A stretch of 50,003 nucleotides of DNA, taken from assembly GCA_903854195.1 (NCBI GenBank), contig CAINVO010000034.1, positions 1 through 50,003 of the forward strand, given 5' to 3'. The stretch is from an uncultured bacterium (GTDB lineage Bacteria; Patescibacteriota; Minisyncoccia; Phycocordibacterales; CAINVO01). Under the pieces are notes generated by a model, which was not told the DNA's origin, made no database searches, and saw only the letters and a program-made list of their open reading frames with translations. Made by a program: the position numbers and the translations under genes. Shown one piece after another: positions 14,342-22,300 of this stretch. Numbering within the stretch: the first letter of the stretch is position 1; every line of letters begins with the position of its first letter.

Positions 14342-17300
14342 ATGTCCAAGTTTATCCACCTACATACACACAGTCACTACAGTCTACTGAGTGCCTTACC
14401 CAAGATACCCGAGCTAGTAAAAGCTGCAAAAAATGACGGAATGAAAGCTCTTGCGCTCACAGATAACGGCAACATGTACGGTGCGATTGAGTTTTACAAG
14501 GAATGTAAAAAGAAAGAAATAAATCCGATCATTGGTGTAGATTTTTATGTTGCGGCACGCACCAGACATGACAAAGAGGGTCGCCTAGATAGTCGACACA
14601 GTCGTATTGTGATGCTTGCAAAAGACATTGAAGGCTACAGAAGCTTAATCAAACTAGTCACAACCTCTAACCTTGAAGGTTTTTATTACAAACCACGCAT
14701 CGACAAAGAACTTATTGAAAAACACTCCGCGGGACTTATTTGTATTTCGTTATCCTTTAGTGGCGATATTGCTCAAGCTGTAAAAATGGATGATTTTGAT
14801 AAGGACAAGGAACTGATTGCATGGTATAAAAAAATATTCAAAGATGATTTTTATATTGAGATCACACACCATCCAGAACTAGAAGGGCATCAAGAGAAAA
14901 TGAAAAAACTTGTTGCTCTTGCGCGAGAAACTGATACTCAAATAGTTGCCGCACAAGATGTGTATTATCTAAATCCTGAAGACCAAAAAGCACGTGACAC
15001 CCTTGTGTCCGTACAAAATGATTTTGGTGGAGGAAAAGCTTCAGGTGCAGCTGGTGCCGGAAACACAGGAGGAAACGGCACGCGCGGAGGGTTTGGAAAT
15101 GACCAAGCTGACTTTTCTTTTATTAATGGAAAAACGGCTGACAAATATTTTATTGAAGAAGATGGTATTCCAGACGCCATAGAAAATTGCGAAAAAATTG
15201 CTCAGAAATGTAACTTGGAAATAACTCTTGGCAAATGGCTATTCGCCAACTTCGAACTCCCTGCAGGACAAACAGCTGATCAAGTGTTAAACGATATCGT
15301 ATACGCGGGTATAGAAAGAAGAGGTATCGAACGCACTCAGGTGGTCCTAGACCGCGTAGAATACGAACTCAAGGTCATCAGAGACAAAGGATATGCACCT
15401 TACTTTCTAACTGTGGCCGATCTTCTTAAATATGCACATGAAAACGGTATTCTTACAAACATTCGAGGATCTGTGGCCGGGTCCATGGTCACTTACCTTT
15501 CATATATTACCAACATCAATCCAATTGAGTTTATGCTACCTTTCGAGCGTTTCCTCAACCCTCTCCGTCCATCTGCTCCCGATATCGATATGGACTTTGC
15601 CGACAACCGACGTGACGAAATGATTGAGTACGCACGGAAAAAATATGGCCGCGACAAGGTTGCTCAAATTGGAACATTCGGAACCATGATGGCACGTGGC
15701 TCCGTACGTGATGTTACCCGAGCACTTGGTTTTCCTTATGCTCTTGGTGACCGTCTTTCAAAACTCATACCTATGGGTTCACAAGGTTTTCCAATGACAC
15801 TAGAAAAGGCTCTTGAAATAACACCCGAGCTTGAGAAAGCCTACAAACAAGAGAAAGATGCACATGAGATTATAGACATGGCAAAAAAAATTGAAGGCTG
15901 TGCAAGACACATTTCTGTGCATGCTGCAGGTGTCGTTATTTCTCCTGTACCACTTACTGATCTAGTACCACTCCAATACGACACCAAAGGTGATGAGAAA
16001 ATTATCACCCAGTACGACATGTACTCAGTAGATGAAAACAATGTTGGACTTTTGAAGTTTGACTTTCTTGGTATCAAAAACCTTTCTATTCTTGCAAATG
16101 CCATTGCCCTTGTAAAAAAAATTGAAGATGTAGAAGTAAACTTAGAACGAGTACCCATTGATGATTTAAAAACTTTCCAAATGCTAGCAAAGGGTGAAAC
16201 TGAAGGAGTCTTTCAGCTCAACGGTTCAGGAATGACACGTGCACTAGTCGACCTCAAACCAACAAGTATTCATGATATCAACGTGATGGTGGCGCTCTAT
16301 CGTCCAGGACCGATGGACACAATCGAAGAATACACCGCACGTAAACACGGTAAAAAACGTGTTACATATTACCATCCAAAAATGAAAAAGTTTCTGGAAA
16401 GAACATTCGGACTACTTGTATATCAAGATGACCTTTTGTACACGGCGCTTGAACTTGCTGGATACAACTGGGAAACCGTAGATAAGTTTCGTAAGGCTAT
16501 TGGTAAAAAAATTCCAGAGGAAATGGCAAAGCAACATGAAATTTTCGTAAAGGGATGTATAGAGTTCAGTGCCATGTCAAAAAAGGACGCTGAAACTATT
16601 TGGAAACTTTTTGAACCGTTCCAAGGATATGGTTTCAACAAAGCACACGCTGCGAGTTATGGACTTTTGGCATATCAGACCGGCTACATGAAAGCCAATT
16701 TCCCTGCTATTTATATGGCCGCTGTACTTACCGCTGATGCTGGAGATGTAGAAAAAATTGGAGCCTTTATTGCTGAGTGTAAGCGCATGAAAATTCCGGT
16801 ACTTCCTCCAGACATAAACGAAAGCTTCCGAGATTTTACAGTTATCAAATCTGAAACTGAAACTTTCGAAGAAACCCAACCCGATGGATCAATTATAATA
16901 AAACCACTCGAAAAAATTCGCTTTGGTCTTTTGACTATTAAAAATTTTGGAGAAAGTATTGGAAATGTCATCATCGAAGAACGCAAAAGGGGTGGACACT
17001 TCAAATCTCTAGAGGATTTTTTAAACCGAATAAAAGATCGAAACTTAAACAAAAAATCTCTAGAGGCACTCATAAAAGCCGGGGCTATGGATGCCTTTGG
17101 TGACCGTGGAGTGATGCTTGCAAATTCTGAGGATCTGCTCGAATACAACAAAGAAACACACAAGGCTCCAGCCAATCAAGATTCACTTTTTGCATCAATT
17201 CAGTCCGCTGATTCCAATGAGAACCTCCCCTCTCTTCGTCTCAAAGAAGCACCAAATGCCACACCATCAGAAAAACTTAACTGGGAAAAAGAACTACTTG

Positions 17301-17671
17301 GTTTGTATATTTCCGGACATCCATTAGACAAATATCGTCAAATACTCGACAAGAGGGATGTCAATATTTCAAAAATAAAAGGTGAATCTGCTGGAGGATT
17401 TGGACCAGGAATAAAAGAAGATAGTGAAATAGTTATTGGAGTAATCATCGAAGAAGTACGCGAAATTCTAACAAAGAAAGATCAGTCACGTATGTTATTT
17501 ATCAGAATTGCTGATTTTACAGGATCAATCGAAGCGGTAGTTTTTCCACGAACATTTGCTGAATTTAAAAATACTTTTGTTACTGACCGATGTGTTGCAA
17601 TCAAAGGAAAAGTATCAGACCGCAATGGAGAAAAGAGTGTAATCGTAGAGAGTGTGAAAGTCTTGCAATAA
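14342..17671 (+). CDS. dnaE: DNA polymerase III subunit alpha
   Basis: Replicative DNA polymerase catalytic subunit, 1109 residues. The N-terminal PHP domain is seen as HLHTHSHYSLLSALPKI and LALTDNGNMYGAIEF. Palm catalytic aspartates are in PDIDMDFADNRR (about 412-423). Fingers and HhH regions follow, with a C-terminal OB fold (about 995-1095: VIGVIIEEVREILTKKDQ, VKVLQ end). A glycine-rich insertion (residues 226-250, GGGKASGAAGAGNTGG) sits in the PHP-palm region and looks like a flexible loop. The usual tau-binding tail appears minimal. The stop codon abuts a three-way-junction hairpin. Confidence 0.97.
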   Translation: MSKFIHLHTHSHYSLLSALPKIPELVKAAKNDGMKALALTDNGNMYGAIEFYKECKKKEINPIIGVDFYVAARTRHDKEGRLDSRHSRIVMLAKDIEGYRSLIKLVTTSNLEGFYYKPRIDKELIEKHSAGLICISLSFSGDIAQAVKMDDFDKDKELIAWYKKIFKDDFYIEITHHPELEGHQEKMKKLVALARETDTQIVAAQDVYYLNPEDQKARDTLVSVQNDFGGGKASGAAGAGNTGGNGTRGGFGNDQADFSFINGKTADKYFIEEDGIPDAIENCEKIAQKCNLEITLGKWLFANFELPAGQTADQVLNDIVYAGIERRGIERTQVVLDRVEYELKVIRDKGYAPYFLTVADLLKYAHENGILTNIRGSVAGSMVTYLSYITNINPIEFMLPFERFLNPLRPSAPDIDMDFADNRRDEMIEYARKKYGRDKVAQIGTFGTMMARGSVRDVTRALGFPYALGDRLSKLIPMGSQGFPMTLEKALEITPELEKAYKQEKDAHEIIDMAKKIEGCARHISVHAAGVVISPVPLTDLVPLQYDTKGDEKIITQYDMYSVDENNVGLLKFDFLGIKNLSILANAIALVKKIEDVEVNLERVPIDDLKTFQMLAKGETEGVFQLNGSGMTRALVDLKPTSIHDINVMVALYRPGPMDTIEEYTARKHGKKRVTYYHPKMKKFLERTFGLLVYQDDLLYTALELAGYNWETVDKFRKAIGKKIPEEMAKQHEIFVKGCIEFSAMSKKDAETIWKLFEPFQGYGFNKAHAASYGLLAYQTGYMKANFPAIYMAAVLTADAGDVEKIGAFIAECKRMKIPVLPPDINESFRDFTVIKSETETFEETQPDGSIIIKPLEKIRFGLLTIKNFGESIGNVIIEERKRGGHFKSLEDFLNRIKDRNLNKKSLEALIKAGAMDAFGDRGVMLANSEDLLEYNKETHKAPANQDSLFASIQSADSNENLPSLRLKEAPNATPSEKLNWEKELLGLYISGHPLDKYRQILDKRDVNISKIKGESAGGFGPGIKEDSEIVIGVIIEEVREILTKKDQSRMLFIRIADFTGSIEAVVFPRTFAEFKNTFVTDRCVAIKGKVSDRNGEKSVIVESVKVLQ

Positions 17672-17782
17672 AAATAATAAAACACCTTTTAGAGGGGCTC
17701 ACGGAGGCCGACGGGCCGAGTGTGAAGGAAAAAGTCAGCAGACTTTTTACCTGTACCCTATAAAAGGTGTTTTATTATTTTT
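17670..17782 (+). terminator. Three-way-junction 3' element, copy 1 (after dnaE)
   Basis: P1: 22-bp perfect arms (17670-17691 with 17761-17782), A-rich left and T-rich right. Inside, GGGG/CCC and two hairpins. P2: CAC-GGA-GGCC-GACG-GGCC-GA-GTG. P3: AGG-AAAAAGTC-AGCA-GACTTTTT-A-CCT with a bulged A. The linker before P1 closes is GTA. It overlaps the dnaE stop and faces the convergent surface-protein gene. Same core as at 21973, 22184 and 32731. Confidence 0.8.
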
Positions 17783-17794
17783 AATGTAGAACTA

Positions 17795-18959
17795 TTACGC
17801 TATCAAACCACGATTCTTCATGTTCTCAATTTTAAACTGAGCAGCAAGACTTTGAGAATTTGATGTTGAAACATTTCCAGCAAGTTGAGCTTTGCGATTC
17901 TTACGTGCAATGAATATGTAAGTCATGAATGCACTCCACATTAGAAGTCCTAGGATAAATAGACCAACTTTCAAGTTGAAACTAATACCAGTTGCGGGCA
18001 CTTGATTTAGAAAGACACCAGCGACAGGAGTACCATTAGTAGGTGTGATATCACGAGTGACAGTTACACCAGCAGTGTTAATGTTTCCAACATTTGTGTT
18101 ACAACTTCGAGAGATGGACTGACCATCTGTAGATGTGATAGTAACTGTTGCTGTTTTGTATCCAGCTGTTGCATACATACCTGTAATACTTTGACCATTT
18201 CCATAAAGGTTATCTGATCCTGTCCAAGAATAACTGAATGATCCGCTTCCACCTGATGCAGTTGCTGACCAAGTTACTGGAGTATTAATTCCACTTCCTG
18301 TGTAAGAAACTACACAAGATCCACTCATTGCTGAATAGTTTGTAGCATTATTTCCATAATATCCATTTGGATAGTAAACACCATTGTTGTAATAGTTAAC
18401 GGCTAACTGATTATTACTATTGTTTCCATTATTATTGTTATTGTTTGAAACTATTGTTGTATTGTTTGTACTCCCAGAAGTTGTTCTTTGTGGAATATAA
18501 ACGTAGTGACTTGCCTGAGGCATATAAGTGTAACCACCGCCTGTAGAATATCCACCATTGTATGAGTAACCATGTGAAGCACATGATGAACAAGAAGATC
18601 CTGAACTATATGAACTAGTTGGTACGTATGTATCGTAGTTGGAAGTTCCTGAATATGAAGGGGTGTATGTATGTGTATGTATCGTAATTTGATGTACCAG
18701 AACTTGAGGGAGTATATGTGTAAGTATCATAGTTGGATGTACCTGAACTTGATGGAGTGTAAGTATCATAGTTGGATGTACCTGTATCATATGTATCGTA
18801 GTTGGAAGTTCCAGTATCAAAAGTATCATAATTAGATGTACCGTAATCTACTGAATCCCCTCCACCAGCATAAACTTTTACAGACAACCCGACAAAAACA
18901 ATTGAAAACACCATTATTACTGTAGTGATTTGAATTATTTTATTTAGTATATTTTTCAT
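17795..18959 (-). CDS. Surface protein with TSNYDTY repeats and C-terminal membrane anchor; frameshifted
   Basis: Starts at 18959 with a signal peptide (IIQITTVIMVFSIVFVGLSVKVYAGG), then six GTSNYDTY repeats (about 18620-18845). The starting frame reaches a TAG at 18615, while the rest is open in another frame to 17795. Removing 4 nt from the duplicated GTATGTAT region (18664-18681) restores one frame of about 385 residues. Downstream are Ser/Tyr/Gly- and Asn-rich stretches, a PKD-like beta domain (VTWSATASGGSGSFSYSW), and a C-terminal membrane helix (VGLFILGLLMWSAFMTYIFIA) with a basic tail. No LPxTG. A Tyr-rich surface filament or adhesin is possible; function unknown. Confidence 0.75.
18620..18845 (-). 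repeat. Tandem GTSNYDTY-coding repeats
   Basis: Six imperfect copies of a unit encoding GTSNYDTY followed by DT or TPSSS-like spacers, inside the surface-protein gene. Copies share most bases, making the region prone to slippage. The frame break lies within it. Confidence 0.85.
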
Positions 18960-19020
18960 AAATTTTTCGTTAATGTTTAACCGTCAAATAGAATATCTCT
19001 TAAAATTATTTATTGATTAC

Positions 19021-19049
19021 ATTATATACTATATATTAAATAAAGTCAA
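19021..19049 (-). promoter_or_regulatory. Promoter of the TSNYDTY surface-protein gene
   Basis: Minus strand TTGACT (19044-19049), 17 nt, TATAAT (19021-19026). The leader would be about 55 nt. Confidence 0.7.
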
Positions 19050-19061
19050 TAGTTATTTAAT

Positions 19062-19096
19062 TAAAAAGGGCAGCCGTCGTATTGACGTCTGCCCTT
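19062..19096 (-). terminator. Terminator after the 19114-19848 gene
   Basis: AAGGGCAG/CTGCCCTT with an inner CGTC/GACG helix, followed on the minus strand by TTTTTAATT. Confidence 0.85.
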
Positions 19097-19113
19097 CTTC
19101 CACATCCTTATAC

Positions 19114-19848
19114 TTACTGAATGTAGGTTGAGAACCATTCGGTTCCGCGATTCCGTGACACCCTGACCGATTTCCAGTCAGGCCCATACTTGTTGATTAC
19201 CGACTGAGGTAATGCGCAGTCTGCCATAATCCCACCATTGTGACCAACTAACGCCGTCACCATGCGAGGACCTTCACCCTCGATGTTCAATGTGAGTCTG
19301 GCAGTTGTGAAGCCGCCATCGTATTTTGGGGCCAAAGTCCCCGCATTGACCATTGTCATCCTCGGCTTGGCCACCAGTCTTTCGACATTGGGCCGTCCGG
19401 GGGGGAGAACTTCTGGTTGCTGGCGATCGTCATCAACCCCAACTCCGACGAACTGCCGGTCATCGATAACCTTCCTTTGGGGAAGATCGGCGATTGCTGA
19501 GTAGGCGTAGAGCCCTGCCCAAAGAACCAGCATCAAACCGAGAAGCACCAATACCAGCACTCCAAACCCTTCCAGTACTTGACGGAGCGTTGTCCGACGA
19601 GTCGTTGTTGTGGTTGTCCGTGTTGCCCGAGGGGCAGACGGTGGAGGTGTTCCTAGATCTGGCATCGTGTTGTGCACATGCACAACAACGGGTTGCTGAG
19701 CGGCTGCTGCTTGACCTTGCGGGCGAGGAGTAGCTGCTGCGGCTGGTGTTGCAGGAGTTCCGGCAGCGGGTGCTGTTGGAACGTTTGTTGCGGCGGCGGG
19801 AGCGTTTGCACGACCACCACCACGACGAGGATTATTTCCAGTTGCCAT
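19114..19848 (-). CDS. Hypothetical single-pass membrane protein with Ala/Pro/Thr-rich N-terminus
   Basis: 244 residues from the ATG at 19848; in-frame ATG 19854 or GTG 19893 are alternatives and no Shine-Dalgarno decides. The N-terminal ~80 residues are low-complexity (Ala, Pro, Thr, Arg), then one membrane helix (VLEGFGVLVLVLLGLMLVLWAGLYAY) and an external domain of about 120 residues (ALVGHNGGIMADCALPQ, WKSVRVSRNRGTEWFSTYIQ). No family recognised. Codon use is far more G+C-rich than neighbouring genes. It has a consensus promoter and a long leader. Lies between two surface-protein genes, so a cell-envelope role is plausible. Confidence 0.65.
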   Translation of the reverse strand: MATGNNPRRGGGRANAPAAATNVPTAPAAGTPATPAAAATPRPQGQAAAAQQPVVVHVHNTMPDLGTPPPSAPRATRTTTTTTRRTTLRQVLEGFGVLVLVLLGLMLVLWAGLYAYSAIADLPQRKVIDDRQFVGVGVDDDRQQPEVLPPGRPNVERLVAKPRMTMVNAGTLAPKYDGGFTTARLTLNIEGEGPRMVTALVGHNGGIMADCALPQSVINKYGPDWKSVRVSRNRGTEWFSTYIQ

Positions 19849-19879
19849 TATCATTTGCGCCGTTATCGGGCGACTTGGT

Positions 19880-19893
19880 TTGTGCTTTCGCAC
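19880..19893 (-). promoter_or_regulatory. GAAA-tetraloop hairpin in the leader of the 19114-19848 gene
   Basis: GTGC-GAAA-GCAC on the minus strand, within the long leader. A GNRA loop on a 4-bp stem is small but could be structured or a protein site. Confidence 0.3.
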
Positions 19894-19965
19894 TTTGTTT
19901 TAAAGGAGCGTTAGTTGGTGACCCTATTGGTCGTACTTGTTATTTTCCAATCTAACTATGCTACT

Positions 19966-19993
19966 ATTATAGCACAATACATACTTTTGTCAA
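19966..19993 (-). promoter_or_regulatory. Promoter of the 19114-19848 gene
   Basis: Minus strand TTGACA, 16-nt spacer ending TGC, TATAAT: perfect hexamers plus an extended -10. It implies strong expression and a leader of about 110 nt. Confidence 0.8.
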
Positions 19994-20041
19994 GCGATTA
20001 TAAAGTGCTATGACTGTTACATTTGAGACCAATTTTACAGC

Positions 20042-20782
20042 CTATATTATAGGGCTTTTATCAACAAAGTCAGCTTGTACAACATAGCGATCCGTTTTTT
20101 TACCAAAACTATCACACGTCGAAAGTGTAAGCATAGGGCTAGTTTTATCAAAGTCTACCCAAGAATTATTCTCATTTTGCAAAACTACAGTTCGCACCTT
20201 ATATACATAATGTGTGCTACTTGAATAAACATCTATAATATCGCCGGCTGCAAGCTTATCTAATCCATTAAAAGCCTTGTAAGCTTTATTATTTACGATT
20301 TTAAAACCTGTACTATGTCCAAATAGAAACATATTTCCTGATCCTGGAGTGCCAGACCCTGGGTAATGAACAACGCCTTTTGAAAGCTCTTGGTCCAAGT
20401 AGTCAACATCAGTAGTGTTTGGGTTACGGACAACAATATCAGTTCCTGATTTAATAATCACAACCCGAAGAGGAATATCACCTACTTGTATTTTTTGGGC
20501 CTTATTCTGAGCATTATTTAATACATTTTGGTCTGTAGTTGTGGTAACAGAATTATCCCCTTTTATCACAGAAAGTGACCATGCGTTCAAATTATCAAAA
20601 AAGTTAGTGGAAGTATCTTCTTGAAACTCACTTGGAACAAACCCAATTATATACAGGACTGTAAAGCTTAAAATAAAAATCGGAATAAAGAAAAGTCCGA
20701 ATTGAAACTCTGGATATTTTAAAAGATGTTTCCAAATTGTCCTTATTTTACTATCCTTGTTGTTACTCATATTAGTTGACAT
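20042..20782 (-). CDS. Sortase family transpeptidase
   Basis: Membrane-anchored cysteine transpeptidase that links surface proteins to the envelope or to each other. 246 residues with one N-terminal membrane helix (27-49). The sortase barrel has His156 (LFGHSTGF), Cys223 (TLSTC) and Arg232 (TDRYVVQA), the full catalytic set. The HYPGSGTPGSGN segment is like class D/E enzymes. No LPxTG-type signal is seen in the two nearby surface proteins whose C-termini are visible, so substrates are probably elsewhere. Divergent from the CARDB gene with overlapping promoters. Confidence 0.93.
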   Translation of the reverse strand: MSTNMSNNKDSKIRTIWKHLLKYPEFQFGLFFIPIFILSFTVLYIIGFVPSEFQEDTSTNFFDNLNAWSLSVIKGDNSVTTTTDQNVLNNAQNKAQKIQVGDIPLRVVIIKSGTDIVVRNPNTTDVDYLDQELSKGVVHYPGSGTPGSGNMFLFGHSTGFKIVNNKAYKAFNGLDKLAAGDIIDVYSSSTHYVYKVRTVVLQNENNSWVDFDKTSPMLTLSTCDSFGKKTDRYVVQADFVDKSPII

Positions 20783-20803
20783 TTTAACCGATTATGATAT
20801 AAT
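20776..20803 (+). promoter_or_regulatory. Promoter of the CARDB surface gene
   Basis: TTGACA (20776-20781), 16-nt spacer ending TGA, TATAAT (20798-20803). The -35 overlaps the start of the sortase gene. Confidence 0.8.
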
Positions 20804-20827
20804 ACTGTGTAAATAATAACTATACAA
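20799..20827 (-). promoter_or_regulatory. Sortase promoter, overlapping the divergent one
   Basis: Minus strand TTGTAT (20822-20827), 17 nt, TATTAT (20799-20804). Its -10 shares bases with the plus-strand -10, so the two promoters should compete. Confidence 0.6.
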
Positions 20828-20831
20828 ATTT

Positions 20832-21968
20832 ATGGAAACTAACAAATCATCCGGCGCTCGCACATTAGTTCGTGCCATCATTATAGCAGGAATTCTCATC
20901 ATTCTCTTGGTGATGAGTTATGCTGTGATTAAAATCGTACCAAAAGCATTTTCAACTTTGGCTTCTGCCAATATTTCTCTAGGTACACTGTTTTCTCCAA
21001 AAGGCGCAGCGACTTCAACAAACGCAATTGCAACTAGCACAACATCAGTTAAAAATAATGGAATAAGTGGTCCTGGTGGATTTACAGTTATTTCAACAAG
21101 TACTCAGGCAACAACAACTACAAAAAATACTTCAAGCTACAACAATCAAAGTAGCAACACTTATGTAAACCATCCTGTAGTTCAGAACGGCTTACCAGAT
21201 CTTGCAATTGCAATAACTTCAAAGGGTATCCAAGATCCTACAACTGGAAAATTTATTGAGACCAATAACGTCCAGCCAAATGATCGTGTGATTATAAATT
21301 TTATTGTAACAAACCAAGGTTCTCGTGCATCAGGGTCATGGACTCTACGCGCTCAACTTCCAGCATATGATGCCGCTGATCGTCTAAAAACAATTAATGG
21401 TGTATCTATCCCAGCAGGGCAAGCTATTAGTGGCCAAGTATATTTTGACCGCGTGCAGATTGCTGGCAACAATAATGTCATTTTGACAATCGATCCAAAT
21501 GGCTCAATTTCAGAATCAGACAAATCAAACAATGTCGCTCAGGTTGTAATCACTTCAACAGGAACAAACACAGGTACTACTTATACTACTGGAACTATTA
21601 CAAACGGTTCCCTATCAGACCTAAGCGTAAATATTATTGCAACAGGTATTCTTGATTCAAGTAATAATTTTGTACAGACAACTCCTCGATCCGGTCAGCG
21701 CCCAGCTGTACGTTTCCAAGTGGTGAACAATGGCGGAAGTGATACTGGAACATGGTACTTCAACGCTTTCATGTCTGGTCAAACATCGTATACTTCCGAC
21801 CCTCAACCAACTCTAGGTGCTGGTCAAAAATTCATCTACACTATTGGATTCAACTCTGTAAATTACGGAACAAATGCAATCACAATAAACGTAGATCCTA
21901 CAAACATTGTTCGAGAATCAAATGAAGGAAATAACACCGCAAGTGCAAGTGTTTATGTTGGGAACTAG
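20832..21968 (+). CDS. Membrane-anchored surface protein with two CARDB domains
   Basis: 378 residues. An N-terminal membrane helix (about 12-34, AIIIAGILIILLVMSYAVI) anchors the protein, followed by a Ser/Thr/Asn-rich linker (about 55-120). Two CARDB-like adhesive beta-sandwich domains span about 125-247 (NGLPDLAIAITSKGI ... SESDKSNNVAQV) and 262-377 (SDLSVNIIATGI ... RESNEGNNTASAS). No LPxTG. CARDB domains usually mediate adhesion or assembly on the cell surface. Divergent from the sortase. Its 3' end runs into a cluster of three hairpins shared with convergent gyrB. Confidence 0.88.
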   Translation: METNKSSGARTLVRAIIIAGILIILLVMSYAVIKIVPKAFSTLASANISLGTLFSPKGAATSTNAIATSTTSVKNNGISGPGGFTVISTSTQATTTTKNTSSYNNQSSNTYVNHPVVQNGLPDLAIAITSKGIQDPTTGKFIETNNVQPNDRVIINFIVTNQGSRASGSWTLRAQLPAYDAADRLKTINGVSIPAGQAISGQVYFDRVQIAGNNNVILTIDPNGSISESDKSNNVAQVVITSTGTNTGTTYTTGTITNGSLSDLSVNIIATGILDSSNNFVQTTPRSGQRPAVRFQVVNNGGSDTGTWYFNAFMSGQTSYTSDPQPTLGAGQKFIYTIGFNSVNYGTNAITINVDPTNIVRESNEGNNTASASVYVGN

Positions 21969-21972
21969 TTAG

Positions 21973-22094
21973 TATATAAAACACAAAAAACACCTTTTAT
22001 CGGGTACAGGTAAAAAGTCTGCTGACTTTTTCCTTCACTCTCGCGCGGTCGCGCTCCGAGGGCCCCTCTAAAAGGTGTTTTTGTATTTTATATA
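21973..22094 (-). terminator. Three-way-junction 3' element, copy 2 (after CARDB gene)
   Basis: Arms 21973-21999 and 22069-22094 pair with one mismatch and one indel. Read on the minus strand the core is CTC-GGA-GCGC-GACC-GCGC-GA-GAG, then TGA, then AGG-AAAAAGTC-AGCA-GACTTTTT-A-CCT, then GTA. The core orientation is opposite to the CARDB transcript. It starts 5 nt after the CARDB stop. The 330-nt gap 21969-22298 is filled by this and two more hairpins. Confidence 0.8.
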
Positions 22095-22105
22095 ACTACC
22101 TAAGT

Positions 22106-22155
22106 AAAACCCACAGTTACTCAACGGTGTTGAACTTTCGGGGTGGTTTTTTATT
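22106..22155 (+). terminator. Second hairpin downstream of the CARDB gene
   Basis: AAAACC...GGTTTT arms enclose AGTT-CAAC-GGT-GTTG-AACT pairing, followed by a T-rich run. It is less regular than its neighbours, so moderate confidence. Confidence 0.5.
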
Positions 22156-22183
22156 TGAGAAAATTGAAAGTATTAATGATGTT

Positions 22184-22300
22184 AAATAAAATACTAAATG
22201 TTTCTTTTTGGAGACTTGCAAGGCTCGACGGAGCGAGCACGAGGAAAATCCTAGTAAGGATTTATCCGTACTCCAAAAAGAAACATTTAGTATTTTATTT
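22184..22300 (+). terminator. Three-way-junction 3' element, copy 3 (after gyrB)
   Basis: Perfect 30-bp arms (22184-22213 with 22271-22300); the right arm overlaps the gyrB stop. Core on the plus strand: TGC-AAG-GCTC-GACG-GAGC-GA-GCA, then CGA, then GGA-AAATCCT-AGTA-AGGATTT-A-TCC, then GTA. It has the same layout as the other copies with different paired bases in P2 and P3. Confidence 0.8.

Noticed and set aside
15021-15110. Intein or inserted gene in dnaE
   Set aside because: The glycine-rich stretch is only about 25 residues in frame, with no splicing motifs; it is a flexible loop.
17670-17782. Insertion sequence ends or MITE
   Set aside because: The outer arms differ between copies and no target duplications or transposase are seen. 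A mobile origin is not excluded but is not shown.
18620-18845. CRISPR-like repeat array
   Set aside because: The units are back to back, vary by codon and encode a TSNYDTY peptide repeat after a signal peptide. There are no spacers or cas genes.
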